Numbered from the stretch's first letter, positions 1 through 7,810 are shown. The stretch: DNA of 21,603 nucleotides from Gemmatimonadota bacterium (GCA_026706505.1 JAPOYQ010000888.1:1-21603), one strand, 5' to 3'. Numbers and translations: made by a program. The notes: a model not told the origin generated them from the sequence alone.

Positions 1-474
1 GATCGTCGCGTTGAGGATGTTGCGAGGAAAAATCGCGCGTCCGTTGCAGAAGCCGCAGTTGTAACAGGTCAGGCCGTCCACCATGAATTCCGGCTCCGGG
101 GTGCTCTCGTCTTCGTCGCCGCCATCCACGTAAATGCCGTCCGCTTTCGTGTTCGAAATAGTCGAATTCGAGACCTCGAAATAATTGACGTTGTGAATTC
201 CCATCGCCTTGTTATCGCTGGACTCGTCCTTGATACGGATGCCTTCCTTGCCGCTGTTGTCCAGCACCACATTCCGGAAAATGACGGAATCGGCAAGCGT
301 TAATGCGTATTGGCGGAGGAAAGTGCCGTCGCCGCCTACCACCACGTCATGCAGGTAGCTGTCGTACACCTTCAGGTTCAAGCCGTCGGCCTGCAGACCG
401 CTCCCGTCGTCGTTGTCGTCGATCGGCTTGGTCGGCCGGGGCGCGCGCTCCCGGTAGTAGATAAAATCGCTCAT
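1..474 (-). CDS. Right-handed parallel beta-helix protein (3' end beyond the left edge)
   Basis: Reading the minus strand from the ATG at 474 gives 158 codons with no stop up to the window edge, so the gene is incomplete. The protein begins with a charged, probably disordered stretch of about 26 residues (MSDFIYYRERAPRP, then DDNDDGSG). Short beta-helix-like rungs follow, rich in V/I/F, N, D and G, for example SVIFRNVVLDNSG (63-75), FEVSNSTISNTKADGIYVDG (99-118) and a CYNCGFC cluster (137-143). I see no signal peptide, which is unusual because most such proteins are exported. The start is well fixed: an in-frame TAG lies just upstream, and GGAGGT sits 6 nt before the ATG. The ATG overlaps the dop stop (ATGA), so translation is probably coupled to dop. 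The fold call comes from repeat texture only and the function is unknown. Confidence 0.75.
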   Translation of the reverse strand, partial: MSDFIYYRERAPRPTKPIDDNDDGSGLQADGLNLKVYDSYLHDVVVGGDGTFLRQYALTLADSVIFRNVVLDNSGKEGIRIKDESSDNKAMGIHNVNYFEVSNSTISNTKADGIYVDGGDEDESTPEPEFMVDGLTCYNCGFCNGRAIFPRNILNATI

Positions 475-2015
475 GGTGCCACCTCCGGTTTCGGTTTTCT
501 ACCCAGTCTGGCGAGCAAATCCTCGACGCTCGCAGCCGCGTCTAAAGCTTCGTTATAATAAGCCGCTGTCTCCCGGCTGACACAAGCCTTGAGGTCGATG
601 ACCTCACAGCGGCCGTCGAGTTCCAGCTCAATGCTGTCCCAATTGAGCGAGCGCACCGCCGCGACAAACTTCTGCAACATCTTGCCGCGGAAATAGGCCC
701 GCGTGTCCCCGGGCGGCTCGACCAACGCCCGGCACACTGCCTCCTCGGAGACGATGCGCTCTGCTTGGCCGGCGGCTTCGAGCGTCGGGTATAGCCCCTC
801 AGCCGGGTCGATGTTGTGGTACTCGAGGTCTTGGCTTTGCAGCCAAGCGCGGTCCTCCGGCCGTTCCCAATCAAGTCTCTCGGACTCGGCAAACGCATCC
901 AACAGCCACTTCTTGGTCACCCAATCGAGGCGTCCAATCAACTCTTGCGGATCGCGCGCGAGGGAGTCCAACACATCGCGCCAAGCCGCGAGAACCCAAT
1001 CTGTCTCCTCATCGCGGCCCTGAAAAACTCGCGTCGCTGCCGTCATAATAACCGTCTGTATCTCCAGCGCCGAACTGGACCCTCCTTCGGACAAAGCCAC
1101 CGGCCACTCACGGGACTCGTCGCGAGAAATGGTCTTGAGCGCGCCGATGGGATCGGCCAATGCAAACGCGGGCAACGCACCAGCCTCTAGCAGGTCGAGC
1201 ACCAAGGAAGCCGTGCCGACCTTGAGCGCAGTGGCGTATTCGCACATGTTGGCATCGCCGATGATCAGGTGCAAGCGGCGGTAATGCGCTGGATCGGCGT
1301 GTGGCTCGTCGCGGGTGTTGACCAGCGGGCGGCGGTGCATGGTATCGACACTGGCGATGACCTCGAAAAAGTCCGCGCGCTGGCTTAGTTGGTAGGTGGC
1401 AGGCCGCGCCCGGGTGTCTTGTTCGACGCCGACCTTGCCGGCCCCGGCAAAAATTTGGCGCGTCACCACAAAGGGCAGCAGCCCGTTGATCACTTGCTGG
1501 AAGGGAATGTCGCGGCTGAGCAGGAAGTTCTCGTGGCAGCCGTAGCTGTGCCCCTCGAAGTCGGTGTTGTTTTTGTACAAACGCACTACGCCCCGGCCGC
1601 GGTCTTCGGTGCGCTGGCGCGCGCACTGGAAGAGAATCCGCTCTCCGGCGCGATCAACGGCTACCAAATCGCGGAGACTATAGCATTCTGGGGTGGAAAA
1701 TTCCGGGTGGGTATGGTCGTTGTACAGGCGGGCACCATTGTGGACGATCAGGTCGCTTTTCAAGTCCGCTAGCTGGATCGGGCGCTGGCGATCCTTCTGC
1801 AAGTGAACAGTCTCGTCCTTGTCGTTGAGGAGCTCGGCGACCTCAAAGCCGCGCATGTCGAGCCGCGGATTTTCGAGTGCGTAATTCCAGAGAGCGACAA
1901 AATCTTGGCGCACATAGCAGCGGATCAATTCCATGGACTCTACCACCACGTCCATGGACTCATCCTCATCAACCTGGATGCCGTACTCGGTTTCTAGCCC
2001 GCAGAGCCGCTGCAT
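471..2015 (-). CDS. dop: Dop-type pupylation enzyme (Pup deamidase/depupylase; PafA/Dop family)
   Basis: This 514-residue protein belongs to the PafA/Dop family, which has a glutamine-synthetase-like fold. Known Dop enzymes deamidate the C-terminal Gln of Pup and remove Pup from proteins; PafA ligates Pup to lysines. Visible family marks are the N-terminal MQRLCGLETEYGI, the ATP/Mg glutamates in it, NGARLYNDHTHPEFSTPEC (93-111) with D100 as candidate nucleophile, LYKNNTD, SYGCHEN, LSQRADF, NTRDEPHAD and RRLHLIIGDANM. Features that favour Dop over PafA are the DHTHPEFS spacing (compare DHAHPEYS in mycobacterial Dop), a Dop-loop-like insertion at about residues 55-88, and DTRAYFRG near the C-terminus (PafA has RARLRG). 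It starts 8 nt after the ATPase gene. No Pup gene follows directly, where it sits in mycobacteria. A PafA or bifunctional role cannot be excluded from sequence alone. Confidence 0.85.
   Translation of the reverse strand: MQRLCGLETEYGIQVDEDESMDVVVESMELIRCYVRQDFVALWNYALENPRLDMRGFEVAELLNDKDETVHLQKDRQRPIQLADLKSDLIVHNGARLYNDHTHPEFSTPECYSLRDLVAVDRAGERILFQCARQRTEDRGRGVVRLYKNNTDFEGHSYGCHENFLLSRDIPFQQVINGLLPFVVTRQIFAGAGKVGVEQDTRARPATYQLSQRADFFEVIASVDTMHRRPLVNTRDEPHADPAHYRRLHLIIGDANMCEYATALKVGTASLVLDLLEAGALPAFALADPIGALKTISRDESREWPVALSEGGSSSALEIQTVIMTAATRVFQGRDEETDWVLAAWRDVLDSLARDPQELIGRLDWVTKKWLLDAFAESERLDWERPEDRAWLQSQDLEYHNIDPAEGLYPTLEAAGQAERIVSEEAVCRALVEPPGDTRAYFRGKMLQKFVAAVRSLNWDSIELELDGRCEVIDLKACVSRETAAYYNEALDAAASVEDLLARLGRKPKPEVAP
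481..486 (-). promoter_or_regulatory. Shine-Dalgarno GGAGGT for the beta-helix gene, inside the dop 3' end
   Basis: On the minus strand GGAGGT is followed by 6 nt (GGCACC) and then ATG at 474-472. It lies within the last codons of dop. It fixes the start of the beta-helix gene and argues that this open frame is really translated as a separate protein coupled to dop. Confidence 0.7.
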
Positions 2016-2023
2016 GAGCTGAG

Positions 2024-3718
2024 TCAGATCACCTGGCCGATGCGCTTTTCCGGTGCTTTTTCCGGCTGGGGTCTAACGGGTATCACCCGCACCACGTTCT
2101 CCGGCTCGTAGTCGAGCAGCTTGAGCCAGTCCTCGACGCTGTCCGAAGGTGGGAACACCTCGTTTTCGCGGTATTCAGCCCGCGTCGCCTGCCGCAAATC
2201 CTCGGCGCGGATTCCGCCTTCGGGGTCGCCCTCGGCAATGGCGCGCTTGATCGCCATCTCCTTGGCCCGCGATACGACCGAGGCGATGATGGCTCCGGAA
2301 ATCAGGTCGCCGCGATAGAGTACTTCCTGGCGGCCGCTGCGCAGCGACACCTCCAAGAAGCGGGCCTCTTCGCCTTTGGAAAACAACTCGTCTAGGCCCT
2401 CCTGTATCAGGGCCTCGCGCGCAGCCGCTTCACCGCCGTACTGCTCTACCTCGGCGCGATCAATCGGCAGTTCGGGCTTGAGGTAAATCCCCAAAATGTC
2501 GCCGGCCGCTTCGTAGTTGGGGCGCGCGACCTTGATTTTGCGGTCGATGCGGCCGGGCCGGAGCACGGCCGGGTCAATCAGATCGTGGCGGTTGGAGGCC
2601 AAAATCAGCACTACGTCCTGCAGCGACTCAATGCCGTCCATCTCAGTGCAAAACATCGGCACGACTGTATTGGAGATGTTGTGGCTGCGCATCGAGCGCC
2701 GAGTGCCCAAGATCGACTCGGCCTCGTCGATAAAGACAAAGGGCAAATAGCCCTCCTTGCGCTTTTGGCGCGCCTGGGCAAAGACCTCGCGCACCATGCG
2801 CTCGGTCTCGCCGAGCCACATGTTGAGGATCTCCGGCCCCTTGATATGCATGAAGTACTCTTCCAACTCCAGGCCCTCGACCTCGCGCATGTGCTGCACC
2901 AAGTTGTACGCCGTGGCCTTGCCGATGAGAGTCTTGCCGCAGCCCGGAGGGCCGTAGAGCAGGAAGCCCTTGGGCGTCGAGTACTCGAAGCGCTCGAAGA
3001 GCTGGGGATGCAACGCAGGCAGTTCAATAGTGTCGCGGATGGCCTCGATCGCTTCGGCTTGGCCGCCGATGCTCTCCCAAGGAGTTGGCGGAACGTCCTC
3101 GATGAAGTACTCCTTGCTCTCGGCGGACTGCAAAACTTCCAGCGCAACCTTGTAGGCCGGATCCATCCGCACCTCGTCGCCGATTTGCAAATCCACGTCG
3201 GCCAATTCCGCAGCGCGCTCTACGACCACCTCTTGGGTCCCGTGCGCTTGGGCAATCCGCAACCGACCCTCTGGGAGCAGATCGCCGACCTTGGCCACCG
3301 GTCCAGAGGGGCTGTGCCCCAAATTGCCGACGACCGCATAGGCTTCGTTTACCAGTACCCGGCAGCCGACCTTGAGCTGGGACACATCGACGCGCGGGTC
3401 GATGTTGGCATAGTACTCAGCACTGCCGACGAAGACCGTGGCAATCCCCTCGCTCGGCATGCCGAGGAAGATCCCGACGCGATTGGCCGGTGCCGTCACC
3501 TTCTCTAGGGCGGCTTCCATCTCCACGAGAGCCCGACGCGCCTCCTGAAAGGAAATCTCCCGCTCCATGAGCTGGCGCCGAAGGCGGTACAGCAGAGGCC
3601 GAGCTGGGTCTCGGTCTGGGGCTAGCGCGAGCAACTGATCGACCAAGCGCAATGGCTCAGCGACCTGCTCCTCTGGCTCTTGGTCCTTGTCGTATTCGTG
3701 CGATTCCCTGCGGTTCAT
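2024..3718 (-). CDS. mpa: Proteasome-associated AAA ATPase (Mpa/ARC)
   Basis: A 564-residue AAA unfoldase that in known systems recognises pupylated proteins and threads them into the 20S proteasome in the cytosol. Domains in order: acidic N-terminus (1-25); a short helical, coiled-coil-like region (about 40-75) that in Mpa binds Pup; two OB-like beta domains (about 78-205); and the AAA module with Walker A GPPGCGKT (256-263), pore loop IKGPEILNMWLGETER (292-307), Walker B FVFIDE (327-332) and RPGRID (387-392). The tail ENEVFPPSDSVEDWLKLL matches the ARC/Mpa C-terminal region. The last residues are RIGQVI, where Mpa has GQYL, so the penultimate tyrosine needed for proteasome docking is replaced by valine. 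The pore aromatic is Trp rather than Tyr. The start is supported by GGGAGG 5 nt upstream. The gene lies 12 nt after lepB and 8 nt before dop, consistent with an operon. Confidence 0.93.
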   Translation of the reverse strand: MNRRESHEYDKDQEPEEQVAEPLRLVDQLLALAPDRDPARPLLYRLRRQLMEREISFQEARRALVEMEAALEKVTAPANRVGIFLGMPSEGIATVFVGSAEYYANIDPRVDVSQLKVGCRVLVNEAYAVVGNLGHSPSGPVAKVGDLLPEGRLRIAQAHGTQEVVVERAAELADVDLQIGDEVRMDPAYKVALEVLQSAESKEYFIEDVPPTPWESIGGQAEAIEAIRDTIELPALHPQLFERFEYSTPKGFLLYGPPGCGKTLIGKATAYNLVQHMREVEGLELEEYFMHIKGPEILNMWLGETERMVREVFAQARQKRKEGYLPFVFIDEAESILGTRRSMRSHNISNTVVPMFCTEMDGIESLQDVVLILASNRHDLIDPAVLRPGRIDRKIKVARPNYEAAGDILGIYLKPELPIDRAEVEQYGGEAAAREALIQEGLDELFSKGEEARFLEVSLRSGRQEVLYRGDLISGAIIASVVSRAKEMAIKRAIAEGDPEGGIRAEDLRQATRAEYRENEVFPPSDSVEDWLKLLDYEPENVVRVIPVRPQPEKAPEKRIGQVI

Positions 3719-3730
3719 GGCATCCTCCCG

Positions 3731-4435
3731 CTAGTAGATCACGTCGCCGAGACGCCTGTAGCGCACTCGGCTGGGCAGGCGCCAGATAAAGCTGGCCACC
3801 ACCGCGGGCAGCGAACTCAAGCCCCTGTAATAAGGTCCGCGGGTGTCGGGCTCCCACGACCAATAGATGTTCATGGCCTTGCCCTTGATCAACCGCTTGG
3901 GCACAGCGCGAAAGTAGCGGCTGTCCGAACTGTTGTCGCGATTGTCACCCATCATAAAAAAATAGCCTTCGGGCACAATATACGGGCCAAAATTGTCGCG
4001 GGGATTGAGCTCCCTCGGATAGTACCTAGGGTCGGTGTACTTGGTCAGCGGCGGGTCTTGCACTGGCTCGCCATCGACGTGGAGCACCTTGTCGATGATG
4101 TGGACGCGCTGCCCTCCGACGGCAACACAGCGCTTGATCAAGTCGCGCCCCTCGTCCTGCGGAGAACGGAAAATCACGATGTCACCCGGCTGCGGTTCCT
4201 TGAGTGCAGGCAGGCGGAAGAGGGAAATGCTCGTCAGAGGCACATCGACGGGAACGCCGTAGATAAACTTGTTGGCCAGCAGATAATCACCTACCAAAAG
4301 CGTATCTTCCATCGAACTGGAAGGGATGTAAAAGGCCTGCACCACACCGGTGCGAATGACCAGAAACAAGCCTACGACGGTCAGTATAGAATACAGGTAT
4401 TGGCCAAGTTCGGACTTTTGCTTGGCGTGCTTCAT
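3731..4435 (-). CDS. lepB: Signal peptidase I
   Basis: A membrane-bound serine protease that removes signal peptides from exported proteins. A single N-terminal membrane segment (about residues 12-34) precedes the catalytic serine in IPSSSMEDTLL (Ser41 from this start). The general-base lysine lies in DLIKRCVAVGG (Lys101), and the conserved box MGDNRDNSSDSR is at 162-173. The length of 234 residues fits a bacterial type I enzyme with one clear membrane anchor. An in-frame ATG at 4444 lies directly against the AAGGAG at 4445-4450, which leaves no spacing, so the ATG at 4435 (9 nt away) is the better start. It is the first of three tightly packed genes (lepB, mpa, dop). A TATACT hexamer lies at 4458-4463, but I see no convincing -35 box with it. 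Pairing with proteasome genes is unusual and may only reflect shared transcription. Confidence 0.95.
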   Translation of the reverse strand: MKHAKQKSELGQYLYSILTVVGLFLVIRTGVVQAFYIPSSSMEDTLLVGDYLLANKFIYGVPVDVPLTSISLFRLPALKEPQPGDIVIFRSPQDEGRDLIKRCVAVGGQRVHIIDKVLHVDGEPVQDPPLTKYTDPRYYPRELNPRDNFGPYIVPEGYFFMMGDNRDNSSDSRYFRAVPKRLIKGKAMNIYWSWEPDTRGPYYRGLSSLPAVVASFIWRLPSRVRYRRLGDVIY

Positions 4436-4492
4436 CCGCAGCATCTCCTTAGACCTGAGTATAACAAACTACCCCCATAGTCGCCATTTGCG

Positions 4493-5488
4493 CTACCCTT
4501 TAGGGACCTCTATCACCTGCCCGGTTTCCCAGCTTTCGATAAGTGCCTCAATTACCAACTGGACTCGCAAGGCGTCCGCTCCTCTGGCATCCACCTGCGC
4601 AGGCGGGACTTGGTTTAGCAAATCGTCGATCCAAGCGTTGATGCGCGCCGGGAAGGTATCCGCAAAGCCGCCCATGCCCCCGAGGTGATCGTAGCTTTCC
4701 ACCTCGCGTGAAAAGCGCGGGTAAAACGTCAGCTTCTCACAGGCTTCATTGATGATAACCCGTCCCTCCGAGCCGACCAGTTCCAAGGTCTCCAAGCCGT
4801 AGCTTCCCCCGGCGTCGTACGACCCCGTCAAATGCCCGATGACGCCATTCTCGTACAGCAGGTTCGCCTGCACATTGGACCAGATCTGCCGGCCTTTTCC
4901 CTTCTTGAAAAAGGCGTGTACCCGATCCACCCCTCCGGCGAAATAGCTCATCACGTCCAGCGAGTGTGGATGCAGAGCGCGGATGTGGAACCACGGGCTC
5001 GACTCGTTGGGATTGTTGATCCACATCGTCATGTTGATTATCTGCAGTTCGCCGAGCCGCCCGTTGGTCAGCCACTCCTTGGCCTTGACGGCCGCGGGCG
5101 TGAAGCGATGATTCAGGTTGATCCCATAGGGCAACTGCTTTTCTTCGGCCAAGGCCACCATTTCCCGCGCCTTGGGAATTTCATTGGAAATCGGCTTCTC
5201 GCCTAGCACCGGAATGCCGGCCCGCAAAAGCGCCATCGTCGGCTCGTAGTGATCGCCCCCGTTCTCCACCCCGGCCGTGGTCACCGAGCAGGCGTCGAGC
5301 CGCAGGCCGCTGGCGATCATCTCCTCGACCGAGTAAAAGGCCTGCGCCTCATAGGACTCGGCCGCTTTGTCCGCTTGCTCTTTAACCATGTCGCACACGG
5401 CGACGATCTTTGCATTCTCGTTTGCCGTGTAGCAACGGGCGTGATTGTTGCCAATTCCACCCATGCCGACAATCCCGATGTGAAGCAT
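4493..5488 (-). CDS. Gfo/Idh/MocA family oxidoreductase (first copy)
   Basis: A 331-residue NAD(P)-dependent dehydrogenase of the family that includes glucose-fructose oxidoreductase and inositol dehydrogenases. The N-terminal Rossmann fold shows the dinucleotide loop GIVGMGGIGNNHA (5-17). The conserved EKP with its catalytic lysine is in VLGEKPIS (94-101), followed by NHRF (126-129). In the substrate domain, HPHSLDVMSYFAGG carries the usual His and Asp candidates (H173/H175 and D178). The start is supported by AAAGGAG 6 nt upstream. It lies 28 nt after the dehydrogenase gene and before lepB, so it may belong to the same transcript. The substrate is probably a sugar, polyol or acid, but it cannot be named from sequence. 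Confidence 0.9.
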   Translation of the reverse strand: MLHIGIVGMGGIGNNHARCYTANENAKIVAVCDMVKEQADKAAESYEAQAFYSVEEMIASGLRLDACSVTTAGVENGGDHYEPTMALLRAGIPVLGEKPISNEIPKAREMVALAEEKQLPYGINLNHRFTPAAVKAKEWLTNGRLGELQIINMTMWINNPNESSPWFHIRALHPHSLDVMSYFAGGVDRVHAFFKKGKGRQIWSNVQANLLYENGVIGHLTGSYDAGGSYGLETLELVGSEGRVIINEACEKLTFYPRFSREVESYDHLGGMGGFADTFPARINAWIDDLLNQVPPAQVDARGADALRVQLVIEALIESWETGQVIEVPKG

Positions 5489-5516
5489 CGCAAACTCCTT
5501 TTTTAATTGCGAGGTC

Positions 5517-6578
5517 TTAATTCCTAATTCTTGGCAGTTCCACTCCCAACTCAGCCGCCAAGGCTCCTATCTCGACCCAAGCTTTCTCATCCACGTGTAG
5601 CCCATCGCGCCGCCGCGCCTGCAACCGCTGGTGCGCCCGCTCTCCGGGCAGCAGCACCTCGGCCACCCCAGGAGCCGGCGGACACGACTTGACCCATTCG
5701 ACAAATCCCGCGACCTCGGCGTAAAACTCGTCCAATGGCAGGAAGGCCGCGACATTGAGCACGGCGATGAACAGTGCGTTGCCCGTGCGCTCGGGTGCCT
5801 CTTGCGTCATTCCGGCCCCGGAAAGCGACCCAGCTAAAATATCGACTAGCACGGAAAGCCCGTAGCCCTTGTGCCCGCTCTGCGGAAAACCAAGCGGCAA
5901 GATAGCACCAGCGGGCGGGCCATAGTACGCGTCCACTTTCGTCGTTGGACGGCCCTCTGCATCGATCAGCATCCCCGGCGGCGCATCCTCGCCCCTGTTG
6001 CGCAAAAGCCGCATATCCCCGCCGGAAATCATGCTCGTCGTCATGTCTAGGATCACGGGCCAATCGCCGCCGGTGGGAATGCCGCAGCAGATTGGATTCG
6101 TCGGCAAGCGACGGCTGCGGCCGCCAAAGGGAGCCACCGCACTGTCGCCGCCGTGGCCATTGGTTGCGATGAGGGCAATGCAGTCGGCGCGAGTAGCGAT
6201 CTCGGCGAAACGCCCCAGCCGCGCCACGTGGTTGCAGTCGCGCACCCCGACTACTGCCACTGCCCCGTCGCCGAGCTTGTCCAGTGTCCAGCGCACAGCC
6301 TCGGTTGCCGTCACCGGCCCGTAGTTCCATTGGCCACTCAGCCGCCCCCCACACTCGCTTTCGTTCAACACTACCAACGCAGCCCCAGGCTCGACTTGGC
6401 CGTCGCGCACCATGTTCACGTATTGGGGCAGTCGCAACACGCTGTGGGTATCGTGCCCCATCAGCCCAGCTTCGACCAAGTGCTCAGCCACCAACGCCGC
6501 ATCGTCCGGGGGAACGCCGACCTGCCGCAAGCAAGTCCGCGCCAGCCCATCGAGGTCTTCGGCGCGCAAGGTCGGCAC
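5517..6578 (-). CDS. Malate/L-lactate dehydrogenase family (Ldh2/AllD-like) oxidoreductase
   Basis: A 353-residue NAD(P)-dependent oxidoreductase of the Ldh2 family (YlbC, ureidoglycolate dehydrogenase, sulfolactate and related 2-hydroxyacid dehydrogenases), which is unrelated to classical lactate dehydrogenase. Visible marks are AGLMGHDTHSVLRLPQY near residue 45, with the family His (H45) in the position of the usual SHG; a second NH motif in RDCNHVARLG (H117); a nucleotide-contacting LDMTTSMISGGD stretch; and the C-terminal SGHKGYGLSVLVDIL. The open frame extends to 6770, but the extra N-terminus has no family character. GTG at 6578 has GAGGAG 8 nt upstream and overlaps the upstream stop by 1 nt (TAGTG), so it is chosen. 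The substrate is a 2-keto/2-hydroxy acid, not resolved further. Confidence 0.88.
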   Translation of the reverse strand: MPTLRAEDLDGLARTCLRQVGVPPDDAALVAEHLVEAGLMGHDTHSVLRLPQYVNMVRDGQVEPGAALVVLNESECGGRLSGQWNYGPVTATEAVRWTLDKLGDGAVAVVGVRDCNHVARLGRFAEIATRADCIALIATNGHGGDSAVAPFGGRSRRLPTNPICCGIPTGGDWPVILDMTTSMISGGDMRLLRNRGEDAPPGMLIDAEGRPTTKVDAYYGPPAGAILPLGFPQSGHKGYGLSVLVDILAGSLSGAGMTQEAPERTGNALFIAVLNVAAFLPLDEFYAEVAGFVEWVKSCPPAPGVAEVLLPGERAHQRLQARRRDGLHVDEKAWVEIGALAAELGVELPRIRN

Positions 6579-7744
6579 TAGGGCCGCTCCTCGTTCCGAG
6601 TGTCCGCTACGACTAAAAGAGCGTTGACCACCGGCCGCTCGCCCGTGGGATCGGAGGGCCTGTTGATCACCTGTTCGCCTACGACCATCGTCGTCGAGCC
6701 ACCACCATCGAGGTTTAACCCCTGATAGGCATTGGCCTTGGCGCGAGAAAATTCGGCCAAGCGCGTGCACATAAATTCGGCCAACTCCTGCAAGCTCATG
6801 CCAACGCTGTACCCTGGTTGCCGCCCATCGACCACAATCATAAAAAGCACCTGCTCATCTTGGGAATATCCAATGGCCGTGCGCGGGTGCCGCTTGTCGG
6901 CAAAGCTGCGGCTGAGCCGCTCCTCTTCTACTTCAATGGATACTGCGCCATCGCGCAGGATGCGCGGCCCCCCACTGATGGCCTCCATCAACTTGGCGCG
7001 GGCTGGCAACAGTCGACAATACAGTTGCACTGTGTCGCCCAAGGCAATCTGCTCTGTCGCCTCGTATTCGGCGTCGGCGGCCAACAGCCATTGGTCGCGC
7101 TGGAGGGAGAGCGGCCAAGCCTCCCGCCGGACTTGTTGAACCCAGACGGAGATCGTGTCGTTGGCGATGGAGGTATTGCCCAACCCTTGCAACAGGAAGC
7201 CCGTGGCCGCTTGCAGCGAATCTCCCTGCACATGCGCGCGCTCGTTGAACACGGACAACTCCCCGAGCGCTGGCTCGCGATTAAAGCCCGCGACGTGTAG
7301 CTGCTCGCCTTCGGCCGTCAACAGACCCAATTCCATCTTGTACACTGCGATCAAAGGCTGGCCAGCCTCGGTAATGGCAAAGGCCGAGCGCCGTTGTGGG
7401 ATGCGGATGAGATTGCCGGACTCGATATATAACCCGGCTGGCTGGTTAGACTCACCGGGAAATAAAAAGTCCCCGTTTATGGCCGCTAAAGCACCAGCGG
7501 CCAAGCTACTGGTCTTTTGCGCCTCTTCCTGCTTGGCCATGCGCACGCGGATGCCCGCCGCCCAAGAGCGCGGCAGATCCACTTCCACTACGTGTATCCG
7601 CCACGGTCCTTCGGGCAAGTGGATCTCTTGGTACACCACCCCGGGCGCTAGCTCTTCGGTGTTTTCCCGGGAGCAACTCCCACTCAAGCACCACGCGAGA
7701 ATCGCAAGGACGAGGCGTGTGGGTGCCTTATGCAGTATAGCCAA
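6578..7744 (-). CDS. Phosphodiester glycosidase family (NAGPA/DUF2233-like) lipoprotein
   Basis: An exported protein of about 388 residues with the phosphodiester glycosidase (NAGPA) domain, a family whose known member removes GlcNAc from a phosphodiester-linked sugar. Visible motifs, numbered from this start: AAINGDFLFPG (about 87-97), ISGGPRILRDG (256-266), HPRTAIGY (286-293), IVVDGRQPGYSVGMSL, LNLDGGGSTTMVV (343-355) and NRPSDPTGERPVVNALLV near the end. The N-terminus MAILHKAPTR plus LVLAILAWCLSGSC looks like a lipoprotein signal with Cys24 as candidate lipid site, though the lipobox is imperfect. The frame opens at a TTG at 7810, but that TTG is part of a TTGACA box. The TTG at 7744, with GAGG a short way upstream, gives a proper signal peptide and is preferred. 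It is the first gene of the minus-strand run. Its substrate is unknown. Confidence 0.85.
   Translation of the reverse strand: MAILHKAPTRLVLAILAWCLSGSCSRENTEELAPGVVYQEIHLPEGPWRIHVVEVDLPRSWAAGIRVRMAKQEEAQKTSSLAAGALAAINGDFLFPGESNQPAGLYIESGNLIRIPQRRSAFAITEAGQPLIAVYKMELGLLTAEGEQLHVAGFNREPALGELSVFNERAHVQGDSLQAATGFLLQGLGNTSIANDTISVWVQQVRREAWPLSLQRDQWLLAADAEYEATEQIALGDTVQLYCRLLPARAKLMEAISGGPRILRDGAVSIEVEEERLSRSFADKRHPRTAIGYSQDEQVLFMIVVDGRQPGYSVGMSLQELAEFMCTRLAEFSRAKANAYQGLNLDGGGSTTMVVGEQVINRPSDPTGERPVVNALLVVADTRNEERP
6587..6592 (-). promoter_or_regulatory. Shine-Dalgarno GAGGAG fixing the GTG start at 6578
   Basis: GAGGAG on the minus strand lies 8 nt before the GTG that overlaps the TAG stop of the upstream gene. 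It decides between this start and the longer open frame reaching 6770, whose extra 64 residues would lie wholly inside the upstream gene. Confidence 0.6.
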
Positions 7745-7781
7745 AAGAGTGTACCTCAGCGCAAGGGGATGAAAGCGCCCA

Positions 7782-7810
7782 AAGGTAGCCCTGCGCTGCA
7801 ACCCTGTCAA
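7782..7810 (-). promoter_or_regulatory. Candidate sigma-70-type promoter for the minus-strand gene run
   Basis: Minus strand: perfect TTGACA at 7810-7805, a 17-bp spacer, then TACCTT at 7787-7782 (TAnnnT pattern, 3 of 6 matches to TATAAT). Transcription would begin near 7775, about 30 nt before the TTG at 7744. This is a consensus match only. Confidence 0.35.

Noticed and set aside
2585..3508. A 307-codon open frame on the plus strand opposite the proteasome ATPase gene
   Set aside because: Its residues mirror the high GC and codon structure of the ATPase gene, which has unmistakable Walker and pore motifs on the other strand. It shows no family features of its own.
1..4444. A Pup gene between or beside mpa and dop
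   Set aside because: The gaps are 8-12 nt, and no small frame with an acidic body and a GGQ/GGE end is present in the visible part. Absence beyond the left edge cannot be claimed.
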